Shown here in pieces: positions 43,198 through 52,017 of a stretch of 64,000 nucleotides of DNA. Both the position numbers and the translations under genes were made by a program. The number at the start of each line of letters is the position of its first letter. Positions within the stretch are counted from its first letter, which is position 1. This DNA comes from NVTR01 sp036480115 (lineage in GTDB: Bacteria > Pseudomonadota > Alphaproteobacteria > Rhodobacterales > Rhodobacteraceae): positions 434,001 through 498,000 of the forward strand of contig CBDDAE010000002.1 in assembly GCA_965224795.1 (NCBI GenBank), read 5' to 3'. The notes beneath the pieces are model-generated. The model did not search any database. It was not told the origin of the DNA and saw nothing but the letters and a program-made list of their open reading frames with translations.

Positions 43198-44502
43198 TCA
43201 AAACCCATCGGTCAAAATTGAAGGTTCACGCCGGCCATGACAGGCCTCACGGGTGCAAATGCGACAATTCGATCCTACAGGTTCTGCCCGTTCCTGAGGG
43301 GTGTCGTCAGGCAATATTAACATCGTCGCTTCAATAAGCGGCTCGGTGTTGAACGCGGCCGCCACCACCGGCTGGGCAATTGTATATGTTAGGAAGCGCA
43401 CCTGCCTGTGGCCAGACTGTTCTACAACTGTACGTATTGGATTCATGGGGCGGGCCAAAGCTTGGTATAATGGCCAAAGCGGACAAGCAGCCCCAAAGCG
43501 GGGCAGTGCAAAACCGTCAATCGGTTTGCAAAATGTCAAGGTGCCCGAGCTGTCACACCGTACTATTCCAGCTGCCTGCTTTTGATTGGGCTGGGTCGCT
43601 ATACGCCTAAGGACTGTGGCCAGGTCACAGCCTAACGCCTGTGAAACCCTTAGTGGATCACGCCCATTCAGGCGCATTTCTTCCGACAACCGATCATGGC
43701 TTACAGCTTTGGCATCCGATTTGTAGCTTTTCAGATAGGCCCTAGCGTAGGACATTGTGGTTACAGAGCCGTTCAATTGCGCCTGTTTCCTTAACAGCGC
43801 ATCAACGTTAATAGCGTCGTTGCCTTCCAACTCTCCGATGTGAAATTGGCGTGCCGAAAGCCAGTTTTCCAGTTCTTCTTTGGGCATCGATGGTTCCGCT
43901 GCAGCCTGCCCTTCGTCGGTTGCATCCAAATAAGAAACCAATGCCTGCGCGTTTTCTGCTAATCGCCTGCTATCTTCATCCAGGTTTCTGTGAAACCTGA
44001 CCTGCCATTCCGGATTTAGGTGTGACCCATCAGTTAGAATTGCAGCGGTTGATCGAATGGCTGTTACTACTGAAAGCATTTCGTGCATAGAAGCAGCAAG
44101 TTGCGGATCGTGGGTCAAACGGTCGGTTAAACCGGTGACTGTCTGTTCCAAAGATTCAATTCTTTGTTGTTGCCAGGCTATCAGTTTGGACCATCCCGGA
44201 AACCTTCCCACCAGTTCTTCGGTTCGATCAACTTCAGTTACGATATTGGTTTGGCCAAAAGTTGCGGCCCCCAATGCCTCTAATAGCGAGGATTGCGCCC
44301 CCTCGCTTAAAAGCCCGGCCTCTACGCCAAGTTCACGCGATATATCCACCAATAGTTTTCCGCCGATTCTGCGGCGGTTGTGTTCAATCAGGTTCAAATA
44401 TGACGGTGATATTCCCACGCTTTGGGCCAGGGCGGCCTGACGCAGGCCTTTTGAAAGACGCGTTTGGCGAATACGCCCTCCTGTTAGACCAGAGTTTGGC
44501 AA
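43198..44502 (-). CDS. XRE-family short-chain acyl-CoA regulator (ScfR/RamB/PccR type)
   Basis: A 434-residue transcription factor. The N-terminal HTH (about 10-65) has LAQSVGISPSYLNLIEHNRR. The middle part is helical. The C-terminal DUF2083 domain includes FGAACPLWPLYQALARP, TYTIAQPVVAAAFN and the cysteine motif NCRICTREACHGRREPS. Relatives (RamB, PccR) sense acyl-CoA status and control acetate or propionate genes. The start is a TTG with GGAGG 6 bases before it. Two TGTAAA/TTTACA palindromes lie in its divergent promoter with the Liv-acs operon, fitting autoregulation and control of acetate activation. Confidence 0.87.
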   Translation of the reverse strand: MPNSGLTGGRIRQTRLSKGLRQAALAQSVGISPSYLNLIEHNRRRIGGKLLVDISRELGVEAGLLSEGAQSSLLEALGAATFGQTNIVTEVDRTEELVGRFPGWSKLIAWQQQRIESLEQTVTGLTDRLTHDPQLAASMHEMLSVVTAIRSTAAILTDGSHLNPEWQVRFHRNLDEDSRRLAENAQALVSYLDATDEGQAAAEPSMPKEELENWLSARQFHIGELEGNDAINVDALLRKQAQLNGSVTTMSYARAYLKSYKSDAKAVSHDRLSEEMRLNGRDPLRVSQALGCDLATVLRRIATQPNQKQAAGIVRCDSSGTLTFCKPIDGFALPRFGAACPLWPLYQALARPMNPIRTVVEQSGHRQVRFLTYTIAQPVVAAAFNTEPLIEATMLILPDDTPQERAEPVGSNCRICTREACHGRREPSILTDGF

Positions 44503-44540
44503 CCAAAACCTCCATTAATTACAACGCCCTTCGAACGTAT

Positions 44541-44556
44541 TGTAAATTACTTTACA
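44541..44556. promoter_or_regulatory. ScfR-like operator 1: TGTAAA-N4-TTTACA
   Basis: A perfect 6-base inverted repeat with 4-base spacer, 39 bases upstream of the regulator's TTG. It resembles TTTGCAAA-like half-sites reported for RamB/PccR proteins. Its place between the regulator and the Liv-acs operon makes it a likely binding site of the regulator. Confidence 0.6.
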
Positions 44557-44574
44557 GTAAAAACCACGGCTTTG

Positions 44575-44588
44575 TGTAAAGTTTTACA
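44575..44588. promoter_or_regulatory. ScfR-like operator 2: TGTAAA-GT-TTTACA
   Basis: A second perfect TGTAAA/TTTACA palindrome with a 2-base spacer, centred 33 bases from the first (about three helical turns). Two sites in one divergent promoter region suggest cooperative binding. Confidence 0.6.
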
Positions 44589-44726
44589 AGATTTTGTTTT
44601 TAATAGTGCGCATTATTGAGAAAATTCCGATCCCCGCCCAATATCGCGTCAGCCTCACCTGAGGCCTGCAATGCGTTTTCAAAAAATTGGCGCATGCAGA
44701 AAAAGTTACGTTAACGGGAGGAAAAT

Positions 44727-46091
44727 ATGTCCAACTCAATTCTCACACGTCGTGGGTTGCTAAAGACGGGTACCATTGCTGGTGCTGGTCTGGCCGTACC
44801 TACGATCTTTACTGGGGCCTCTTGGTCAGGGTCACATGCTGGCTTTACCAACGCACCAGGACCAGACAATGTCACTATCGGCTTTAACGTGCCACAAACC
44901 GGCCCCTATGCCGATGAAGGTCTTGACGAACTTCGCGCTCAGGAACTTGCGGTTGCGCACCTGAATGGCGAAGGCGACGGCGGCATGCTGAACACCTTCA
45001 GCTCCAAAGCGCTGGACGGCACTGGTATTCTGGGTCGCAAGGTTGGCTTTGTCACCGGTGACACGCAGACCAAATCAGATGCTGCACGTGCGTCTGCCAA
45101 GTCGATGATCGAAAAAGACGGCGTGACAATGATCAATGGTGGTTCATCTTCGGGTGTTGCTATCGCGGTTCAGGGTCTGTGTCAGGAAGCTGGCATCATC
45201 TTTATGGCCGGTCTGACGCACTCTAACGACACCACCGGTAAGGACCGTAAAGCCAATGGTTTCCGCCATTTCTTTAACGGCTTCATGTCCGGTGCTGCAT
45301 TGGCACCTGTGCTTGAAAAAGCTTACGGCAAGGAACGTCGCGCCTATCACCTGACAGCCGACTATACTTGGGGCTGGACACAGCAAGAATCCATTGCTGC
45401 GGCAACTGAAGCCACTGGTTGGGATACGGCCCAGAACGTGCTGACACCTGTTGGCGCTGGTGACTTTTCTTCCTATATCGCGCCGGTTCTTAATTCCGGT
45501 GCTGATGTGCTGGTTCTGAACCACTACGGTGGCGACATGATCAATTCACTGACACAGGCGATCCAGTTTGGCCTGCGTGACAAGCAGGTAAACGGCAAGA
45601 ACTTCGAAATCGTTGTGCCGCTTTACTCTGAATTGATGGCCGCTGGTGCGGGTGAAAACATCAAAGGCGTGTATGGTTCTATGAACTGGAACTGGCAGCT
45701 GCAGGATGAAGGCACAGCCGCCTTTGTGAAGTCGTTTGGTGAAGCATACGGTCGCCCACCATCAAATTCAGCCCACACATGTTACGTGCAGACGCTGCTC
45801 TATGCGGATGCTGTGACACGTGGTGGTTCGTTCAACCCCTGCTCGGTTGCCGAAGCGCTTGAAGGCTTTGAATTTGACGGCATGGGTAATGGTCCAACGC
45901 TTTATCGCGCTGACGATCACCAGTGCTTCAAAGACGTGCTGGTTATGAAAGGCACTGAAAACCCAACCAACGCTTATGACACGCTGGAGATTGTTGAAAT
46001 CACCCCGCGCGCGCAGGTTGAATACGCTTCCAACCACCCGATGTTTGGTGGTGACGAAGCCAGTGTTGGCTCCTGTAACCCGGGCGCTTAA
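44727..46091 (+). CDS. Liv-type (HAAT) ABC transporter substrate-binding protein with Tat signal
   Basis: A 454-residue periplasmic receptor. The N-terminus has a twin-arginine signal, TRRGLLKTGTIAGAGLAVPT, which implies folded export. The mature chain has type I binding-protein marks: IGFNVPQTGPYADEG, INGGSSSGVAIAVQGLCQ and the DYTWGWTQQES region. Ligand may be an amino acid, urea-like compound or small carboxylate; the linked Acs gene favours a short carboxylate, by inference. ACGGGAGGAAA precedes ATG 44727. It is first in the operon and is followed by a hairpin before the first permease gene. Confidence 0.87.
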   Translation: MSNSILTRRGLLKTGTIAGAGLAVPTIFTGASWSGSHAGFTNAPGPDNVTIGFNVPQTGPYADEGLDELRAQELAVAHLNGEGDGGMLNTFSSKALDGTGILGRKVGFVTGDTQTKSDAARASAKSMIEKDGVTMINGGSSSGVAIAVQGLCQEAGIIFMAGLTHSNDTTGKDRKANGFRHFFNGFMSGAALAPVLEKAYGKERRAYHLTADYTWGWTQQESIAAATEATGWDTAQNVLTPVGAGDFSSYIAPVLNSGADVLVLNHYGGDMINSLTQAIQFGLRDKQVNGKNFEIVVPLYSELMAAGAGENIKGVYGSMNWNWQLQDEGTAAFVKSFGEAYGRPPSNSAHTCYVQTLLYADAVTRGGSFNPCSVAEALEGFEFDGMGNGPTLYRADDHQCFKDVLVMKGTENPTNAYDTLEIVEITPRAQVEYASNHPMFGGDEASVGSCNPGA

Positions 46092-46115
46092 ACCACAGTC
46101 TAAAATCATCAGTAA

Positions 46116-46133
46116 GGCGGGGGTAACCCCGCC
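46116..46133 (+). promoter_or_regulatory. GNRA-capped hairpin between binding protein and LivH genes
   Basis: GGCGGGG-GTAA-CCCCGCC forms a 7-base GC stem with a GTAA tetraloop in the 80-base gap after the binding-protein gene. There is no T run, so it is likely an mRNA-stabilising or attenuating element that keeps the binding protein more abundant than the permeases. Confidence 0.6.
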
Positions 46134-46171
46134 CTACTTGTTGGGCTATAGCTGATCCAAAGGGTGGGGCC

Positions 46172-47203
46172 ATGGACGTCATATTTCTGCAAATTTTAAA
46201 CGGTTTGGACAAGGGGTCAGCCTATGCGTTGATCGCACTTGGCCTGACGTTGATTTTTGGCACCCTCGGCGTGGTCAATTTCGCCCACGGCGCGCTATTT
46301 ATGATCGGCGCATTTTGTGCGGTCACCCTGCAAAAACTATTCGGCCTGTCTTATCAGGTTGTTGATGAAACCAAGACCGATTTTCTGGGTAAACCTCTGA
46401 AAGTCGACGTGCCCTATCTGGAAAGCTGGTTCAGCCCGGAATTTGCCGCAAGTGTGATTAACTGGTCTGTGCCGCTGGCGATCCTGTTTGCCATTCCAAT
46501 TATGATCGCCGTGGGTTTCATAATGGAGCGCGGGTTGATCAAACATTTCTACAACCGCCCCCACGCCGACCAGATCCTTGTGACGTTCGGGCTGGCCATC
46601 GTCTTGCAGGAAATCATTAAGTATTTTTACGGCGCTAACCCAATCCAGACAGGTGCGCCTGACATGTTCAAAGGCGCGTTGGATTTCGGCGTGCTGGTTG
46701 GCTTTGAGCCTAACAAAGTTATCTACCCCTATTGGCGACTTGTCTATTTCCTATTTTCAGCCGTGGTCATCGGCAGTGTCTTTGCTTTTCTGCGCTTCAC
46801 CACCTTTGGGATGGTCGTGCGCGCCGGTATGGCGGACCGCGAAACCGTGGGGCTTCTGGGCATCAATATCGACAAGCGCTTCACCATTATGTTTGGCGTC
46901 GCCGCAGCCGTCGCCGGTTTGGCCGGCGTCATGTACACGCCCATTCTGGCCCCGAATTATCATATGGGCATGGATTTTCTGGTACTTAGCTTTGTAGTAG
47001 TTGTTGTCGGTGGCATGGGGTCATTGCCAGGCGCGGTTCTGGCCGGGTTTCTGCTGGGAATTTTGCAAAGCTTTGCATCCATGAACGAAGTCAAATCCAT
47101 TATCCCCGGAATTGACCAGATCATCATTTACCTCGTCGCGATCGTTATCCTATTGGTTCGCCCACGCGGATTGATGGGTAAACGCGGCGTGATGGAGGAA
47201 TAG
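46172..47203 (+). CDS. livH: Liv-type ABC transporter permease LivH
   Basis: A 343-residue membrane permease with about 8-9 segments. The N-terminus LNGLDKGSAYALIALGLTL and FGTLGVVNFAHGALFMIGAF is the LivH signature; GMVVRAGMADRETVGLLGIN is the cytoplasmic coupling loop. A segment of about 35 residues (near 55-90) is an insertion in the periplasmic loop, with polar residues DETKTDFLGKPLKVD. LivM follows after 3 bases. Confidence 0.9.
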   Translation: MDVIFLQILNGLDKGSAYALIALGLTLIFGTLGVVNFAHGALFMIGAFCAVTLQKLFGLSYQVVDETKTDFLGKPLKVDVPYLESWFSPEFAASVINWSVPLAILFAIPIMIAVGFIMERGLIKHFYNRPHADQILVTFGLAIVLQEIIKYFYGANPIQTGAPDMFKGALDFGVLVGFEPNKVIYPYWRLVYFLFSAVVIGSVFAFLRFTTFGMVVRAGMADRETVGLLGINIDKRFTIMFGVAAAVAGLAGVMYTPILAPNYHMGMDFLVLSFVVVVVGGMGSLPGAVLAGFLLGILQSFASMNEVKSIIPGIDQIIIYLVAIVILLVRPRGLMGKRGVMEE

Positions 47204-47206
47204 AGT

Positions 47207-48391
47207 ATGCTTGGCCTGAACAAACGCGACACTAAGTTCATGATCATCGTGATTTTGCTAACGGTTTTCACCCCCTTTATCATGCAACCTTTCGCTGAAA
47301 GCAGTCCGCTGGCACAATTCAACGGCGGTTACCCAGACCTGATGGCCAAGGTGGCAATCTTTGGCATCTTTGCAGTGGGGTTTAACATCCTGTTCGGGCT
47401 GACAGGATACCTGTCCTTCGGCCACGCGGCTTTCCTTGGCGTCGGCAGCTATTCCGCCGTCTGGATGTTCAAACTTCTGTCGTTGAACGTCTTCCCGGCG
47501 CTGATCCTGGCAGTTATCGTATCGGGTCTGTTTGCCACGCTGATCGGCTATGTATCCTTGCGCCGGTCCGGCATCTATTTTTCCATCCTGACACTGGCCA
47601 TGGCTGAAATGAGCTATCGTCTTGCCTATTCAGTGCTCACCCCGATCACAAACGGCGAAACCGGTTTGCAAGTTCGCGCCACTGATCCGCGCATTTTGGA
47701 TGGTGCTGGTGCCGCGCCTTATCCCAATCTTTTTGGGCTCCAACTATCCAGTTCTTTTAAATGGGACGTGTGGGGCCATGTCTTTACCTTCAATGTCGGT
47801 TTCTATTTCTGCGCGGTTATTGCCGTCATCATGTTCTACATATCTTTACGCATTTTTCGCTCGCCCTTTGGGCTGGTACTACGGGCGATCAAATCCAATC
47901 AGACACGGGTGAATTATACCGGGCTGAACACACGCCCTTATGCCCTGGCTGCCTTTGTAATATCTGGCATGTATGCCGGACTGGCGGGCGGATTGCTGGC
48001 CGTGATGGACCCATTGGCTGGCGCCGAGCGCATGGTCTGGACGGCCTCTGGTGAAGTAGTGATTATGACGATCCTTGGCGGCGCAGGCACTTTGCTGGGT
48101 CCAGTACTTGGGGCCGGAGCCATCAAATACCTGGAAAACATTTTTTCCAAGATCAATGAAAACGTTCTGCACGGTTGGTTCGAATTTATGCCAGATGGTC
48201 TGGAGAATGCTGTTGTTTGGGTGCTGTCACGCTTTACCGGCGAAGGCTGGCACCTGACATTGGGGTTGATGTTTATGCTGGTGGTGATCTTCCTGCCCGG
48301 CGGGTTGATCGAAGGAGGGCAGCGAATTTTCGCCCTGTTTCGGCGTAAGAAAAACAATGCCCCCGACACTGTGTCGGAACCGGCAGAATAG
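47207..48391 (+). CDS. livM: Liv-type ABC transporter permease LivM
   Basis: A 394-residue membrane permease pairing with LivH. Marks: FNILFGLTGYLSFGHAAFLG and GLVLRAIKSNQTRVNYTGLN, the cytoplasmic coupling loop, and GGAGTLLGPVLGAGAIKYLE near the C-terminus. About nine hydrophobic segments are visible. It lies between livH and livG with gaps of 3 and 12 bases. Confidence 0.9.
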   Translation: MLGLNKRDTKFMIIVILLTVFTPFIMQPFAESSPLAQFNGGYPDLMAKVAIFGIFAVGFNILFGLTGYLSFGHAAFLGVGSYSAVWMFKLLSLNVFPALILAVIVSGLFATLIGYVSLRRSGIYFSILTLAMAEMSYRLAYSVLTPITNGETGLQVRATDPRILDGAGAAPYPNLFGLQLSSSFKWDVWGHVFTFNVGFYFCAVIAVIMFYISLRIFRSPFGLVLRAIKSNQTRVNYTGLNTRPYALAAFVISGMYAGLAGGLLAVMDPLAGAERMVWTASGEVVIMTILGGAGTLLGPVLGAGAIKYLENIFSKINENVLHGWFEFMPDGLENAVVWVLSRFTGEGWHLTLGLMFMLVVIFLPGGLIEGGQRIFALFRRKKNNAPDTVSEPAE

Positions 48392-48403
48392 GAAATACAG
48401 AAT

Positions 48404-49162
48404 ATGGGTATCCTCGAGGTCAAGGGCATCAGCAAGCGTTTCGGCGGTTTGCAGGCGCTGGATGATGTGACACTGTCAGTGGCGCAAAATTCGCTTCATG
48501 CCATCATTGGCCCCAATGGCGCGGGCAAATCCACACTGCTAAATGTATTGGTAGGCAAGCTAATCCCTGACAGTGGCTCGGTTATGTTTGATGGGCAATC
48601 GGTATTGGGCCGCAAACCGCATGAAATCAATCAAATGGGCATTTCGCGCGTCTTTCAGACTCCGGAAATTTTTGGCGATCTGGACGTTATCGAAAACGTG
48701 CTGATCCCCTGTTTTGCCAAACGCGACGGTGCGTATCGCTTGCACGCTTTTGAAACAGTGGCCAATGAAGCGACGTTGGTAGAACAGGCCGAACACATCC
48801 TGGAAGACGTCGGCATGGCTGACAAACGTGACCACCACGCCGCATCCCTGTCGCGTGGCGATAAGCGACGTTTGGAAATGGCCATGTGTCTGGTGCAGGA
48901 ACCGCGGCTTTTACTGTTGGACGAACCCACGGCAGGCATGGCGCGCGCCGACACCAACAACACCATCGATTTGCTGAAAGAAATCCACGACAAGCGTGAT
49001 ATCACCATGGCAATCATTGAACATGACATGCATGTGGTGTTTTCGCTGGCCGAACGCATCACCGTTCTGGCCCAAGGTGCACCGTTGGTCGAAGACACGC
49101 CGGAAAACATCAAAGGCCACCCCAAGGTGCAAGAAGCCTACCTTGGCACCACGCAAACGTAG
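48404..49162 (+). CDS. livG: Liv-type ABC transporter ATP-binding protein LivG
   Basis: A 252-residue cytoplasmic ATPase. Walker A is GPNGAGKST, the Q-loop is ISRVFQTPEIFGDL, the signature reads LSRGDKRRLEMAMCL (a variation on LSxGxxR) and Walker B is LLLLDEPTAGMA, followed by the HDM switch region. The C-terminal VQEAYLG motif is typical of LivG. It powers the transporter with LivF. Confidence 0.92.
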   Translation: MGILEVKGISKRFGGLQALDDVTLSVAQNSLHAIIGPNGAGKSTLLNVLVGKLIPDSGSVMFDGQSVLGRKPHEINQMGISRVFQTPEIFGDLDVIENVLIPCFAKRDGAYRLHAFETVANEATLVEQAEHILEDVGMADKRDHHAASLSRGDKRRLEMAMCLVQEPRLLLLDEPTAGMARADTNNTIDLLKEIHDKRDITMAIIEHDMHVVFSLAERITVLAQGAPLVEDTPENIKGHPKVQEAYLGTTQT

Positions 49163-49171
49163 GGGCGCGAT

Positions 49172-49927
49172 ATGAACACGAAAACCGATTTTCCCCAACA
49201 GGCCAATAAGGCCAGCACTGCGCCTGCCTATTTTTCCGTCTGGGATATCCACGCCTATTACGGTGAAAGCTATATCGTGCAGGGCGTCAGTTTTAACATC
49301 CACGAGGGCGAAATCCTGGCCCTGTTGGGCCGCAATGGGGCTGGAAAAACATCTACCCTGCGCACATTGGCGCGGCTTGCCGACCCTGCCCTGACCAAGG
49401 GTGAAATCTGGCTGGACCACGAAGCAATCCACCCGATGAAATCTTTTGAAGCATCACAGGCTGGCATCGGCCTTGTCCCCGAAGACCGGCGCATAATTTC
49501 CGGGCTGACCGTTGAAGAAAACCTGCAACTGGCCCAGATTGCCCCGCCGGTCGGCTGGTCGCTGGAACGGCTATACGATTTGTTCCCACGCCTGAAAGAA
49601 CGCCGCAAGCAGGAAGGCACGACACTTTCGGGCGGCGAACAGCAAATGCTGGCCATAGCCCGTGCCCTGGCGCGTGACATCAAACTGCTGCTGCTGGATG
49701 AACCCTACGAAGGTCTGGCCCCGGTCATTGTTGACGAAATTGAAAAAACCCTGAACCTGATCAAAGAACAGGGCATCACCACGGTGATTGTTGAGCAAAA
49801 CGCCCTGCGCGCGCTGGATCTGGCGGATCGCGCGGTGATCCTGGACACCGGCCACGTGGTTTTTGACGGCACCGCCCAAGAGATGCTGGACAACGAAGCC
49901 ATGCGCCACGAATATCTGGCCATCTAA
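49172..49927 (+). CDS. livF: Liv-type ABC transporter ATP-binding protein LivF
   Basis: A 251-residue ATPase partner of LivG. Walker A is GRNGAGKTS, the Q-loop region is LVPEDRRIISGLTVEENL, the signature is LSGGEQQMLAIARAL and Walker B is LLLLDEPYEGLAP. The N-terminal 25 residues are a polar extension compared with usual LivF. acs starts 33 bases downstream on the same strand. Confidence 0.92.
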   Translation: MNTKTDFPQQANKASTAPAYFSVWDIHAYYGESYIVQGVSFNIHEGEILALLGRNGAGKTSTLRTLARLADPALTKGEIWLDHEAIHPMKSFEASQAGIGLVPEDRRIISGLTVEENLQLAQIAPPVGWSLERLYDLFPRLKERRKQEGTTLSGGEQQMLAIARALARDIKLLLLDEPYEGLAPVIVDEIEKTLNLIKEQGITTVIVEQNALRALDLADRAVILDTGHVVFDGTAQEMLDNEAMRHEYLAI

Positions 49928-49960
49928 GCCCGCGCCAAAACCCACGAAAAGAGATTTCCC

Positions 49961-51901
49961 ATGACCGAAACCACACTTTACCCGCCAAGTGCCGACTTTG
50001 TGGCAAAATCCCATGCCGACAAGGCCAAATACGACGAAATGTACGCTGCATCCGTGACCGACCCGGATGCGTTCTGGGGCGAACAAGGCAAACGTCTGGA
50101 CTGGATCAAGCCATACACCAAGGTGAAAAACACCAGTTTCGAATACCCGGATATTTCGATCAAATGGTATGAGGACGGCGTGTTGAACGTGTCGGCCAAC
50201 TGCATTGACCGGCATCTGGCGACGCGCGGCGATCAGACGGCGATCATCTGGGAAAGTGACGATCCAAACACCGACGCCAAGATCACCTACAACGAACTGT
50301 CCGACAAAGTGAACCGGCTGGCCAATGTCTACAAAGGTCTCGGCGTCACCAAGGGTGACCGCATCGTTCTCTACATGCCAATGATCCCCGAAGCAGCCTA
50401 TGCCATGCTGGCTTGTGCGCGTATTGGCGCCATCCATTCCATTGTTTTCGCAGGTTTTTCGCCTGAGGCACTGGGCGCCCGCATCGGCGGCTGCAAGGCA
50501 TCCCTCGTGGTCACCGCCGATCAGGCACCCCGTGGCGGCAAGAACACGCCCCTGAAAACTAACGTCGACGCAGCACTGGAAATTTGCGGCGATGTGCCAA
50601 CGCTTGTGGTGGCCCGCACCGGCAATGACGTGCCGATGAAAGCCGGGCGCGACCATGCCTATGAGCCGCTCATGGAAGCCGCGTCAAACCACTGTCCTCC
50701 CGAACCAATGAACGCTGAAGACCCGCTGTTCATCCTTTACACATCCGGCTCCACCGGCATGCCCAAAGGCGTCGTGCATTCCACCGGCGGCTATCTGGTC
50801 TATGCGGCGATGACCCACCAGTACACGTTCGATTACCATGACGGCGACATCTTCTGGTGCACGGCGGACGTGGGCTGGGTCACCGGCCACAGCTATATCG
50901 TCTACGGGCCGCTGGCCAATGGTGCCATCACGCTGATGTTTGAAGGCGTGCCAACCTACCCCGATGTGGGCCGGTTCTGGGCCGTTTGCGACAAGCACAA
51001 GGTCAACCAGTTCTACACCGCCCCCACCGCCATTCGCGCCCTCATGGCACACGGCGACGACCCGGTAAAAACCCACGACCTGTCATCCCTGAAACTGCTG
51101 GGCACAGTCGGGGAACCGATCAACCCCGAAGCCTGGAACTGGTATAACGAAATCGTTGGCGGCGGGCGCGTCCCCATCGTCGACACTTGGTGGCAAACCG
51201 AAACCGGTGGTCACATGCTGACGCCTTTGCCCGGTGCCACAGCCACAAAACCCGGTTCCGCCACACTGCCGTTTTTCGGCATCCAACCCGTGGTCCTGAA
51301 CCCCGAAACCGGGGCCGAGATTACCGATACCGTCGCCACCGGCGTCCTTGCCATCCGCGACAGCTGGCCCGGCCAGATGCGCACGGTTTACGGCGACCAC
51401 GACCGGTTCGTGTCAACATATTTCGCGACCTACAAAGGCTACTACTTTTCCGACGATGGATGCCGGCGGGATGAGGACGGATATTACTGGATCACCGGCC
51501 GCGTGGATGACGTGATCAACGTCTCCGGCCACCGCATGGGCACCGCCGAAGTCGAAAGCGCCCTCGTCGCCCACCCGGCCGTATCCGAAGCCGCAGTCGT
51601 CGGTTTCCCCCATGATATCAAGGGACAAGGCATCTATTGTTACGTGACTTTGATGGGTGGGCAGGAGTACACGGATGAACTACGCGCCGAACTCGTGGGC
51701 TGGGTCCGCAAAGAAATCGGCCCCATCGCCAAACCGGACCACATCCAATGGGCTCCGGGCCTGCCCAAGACGCGCTCCGGTAAGATTATGCGGCGGATTT
51801 TGCGCAAGATTGCCGAGAATGACTATGGGAATTTGGGGGATACGTCTACGCTGGCGGACCCGAGTGTGGTGGATGATTTGATAGCGAACCGGGGGAAGTA
51901 G
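49961..51901 (+). CDS. acs: Acetyl-CoA synthetase (AMP-forming)
   Basis: A 646-residue enzyme that activates acetate (or a short acid) with ATP and CoA. Adenylate-forming motifs: YTSGSTGMPKGVVHS, WWQTETGGHMLTPLPG, GHRMGTAEVESALVAHPAV and the C-terminal PKTRSGKIMRRILRK with the lysine that is acetylated in regulated Acs proteins. The length is normal. AAAGAGATTTCCC precedes the ATG. It follows livF after 33 bases, so it is probably the last gene of the Liv operon, linking uptake and activation. The final 40 codons shift from C-ending to G/T-ending codons. Confidence 0.94.
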   Translation: MTETTLYPPSADFVAKSHADKAKYDEMYAASVTDPDAFWGEQGKRLDWIKPYTKVKNTSFEYPDISIKWYEDGVLNVSANCIDRHLATRGDQTAIIWESDDPNTDAKITYNELSDKVNRLANVYKGLGVTKGDRIVLYMPMIPEAAYAMLACARIGAIHSIVFAGFSPEALGARIGGCKASLVVTADQAPRGGKNTPLKTNVDAALEICGDVPTLVVARTGNDVPMKAGRDHAYEPLMEAASNHCPPEPMNAEDPLFILYTSGSTGMPKGVVHSTGGYLVYAAMTHQYTFDYHDGDIFWCTADVGWVTGHSYIVYGPLANGAITLMFEGVPTYPDVGRFWAVCDKHKVNQFYTAPTAIRALMAHGDDPVKTHDLSSLKLLGTVGEPINPEAWNWYNEIVGGGRVPIVDTWWQTETGGHMLTPLPGATATKPGSATLPFFGIQPVVLNPETGAEITDTVATGVLAIRDSWPGQMRTVYGDHDRFVSTYFATYKGYYFSDDGCRRDEDGYYWITGRVDDVINVSGHRMGTAEVESALVAHPAVSEAAVVGFPHDIKGQGIYCYVTLMGGQEYTDELRAELVGWVRKEIGPIAKPDHIQWAPGLPKTRSGKIMRRILRKIAENDYGNLGDTSTLADPSVVDDLIANRGK

Positions 51902-52017
51902 GTTTCAAAAGGACAGACAGCCTATTTTTTCGGGCGAATGTTTTGTCTCCGCAATGCGGGAAGTAGCTGGCAAGCGTTATTCCTTCCGAAAAAGCCCGAA
52001 TTGTAATATGTATCGGT

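Noticed and set aside
49571..50656. Long minus-strand ORF (361 codons) across livF and acs
   Set aside because: It lies antisense to two clearly conserved genes, its product is rich in His, Gly, Cys and Phe as expected from the complement of GC-rich coding DNA, and it has no recognisable motif or ribosome site.
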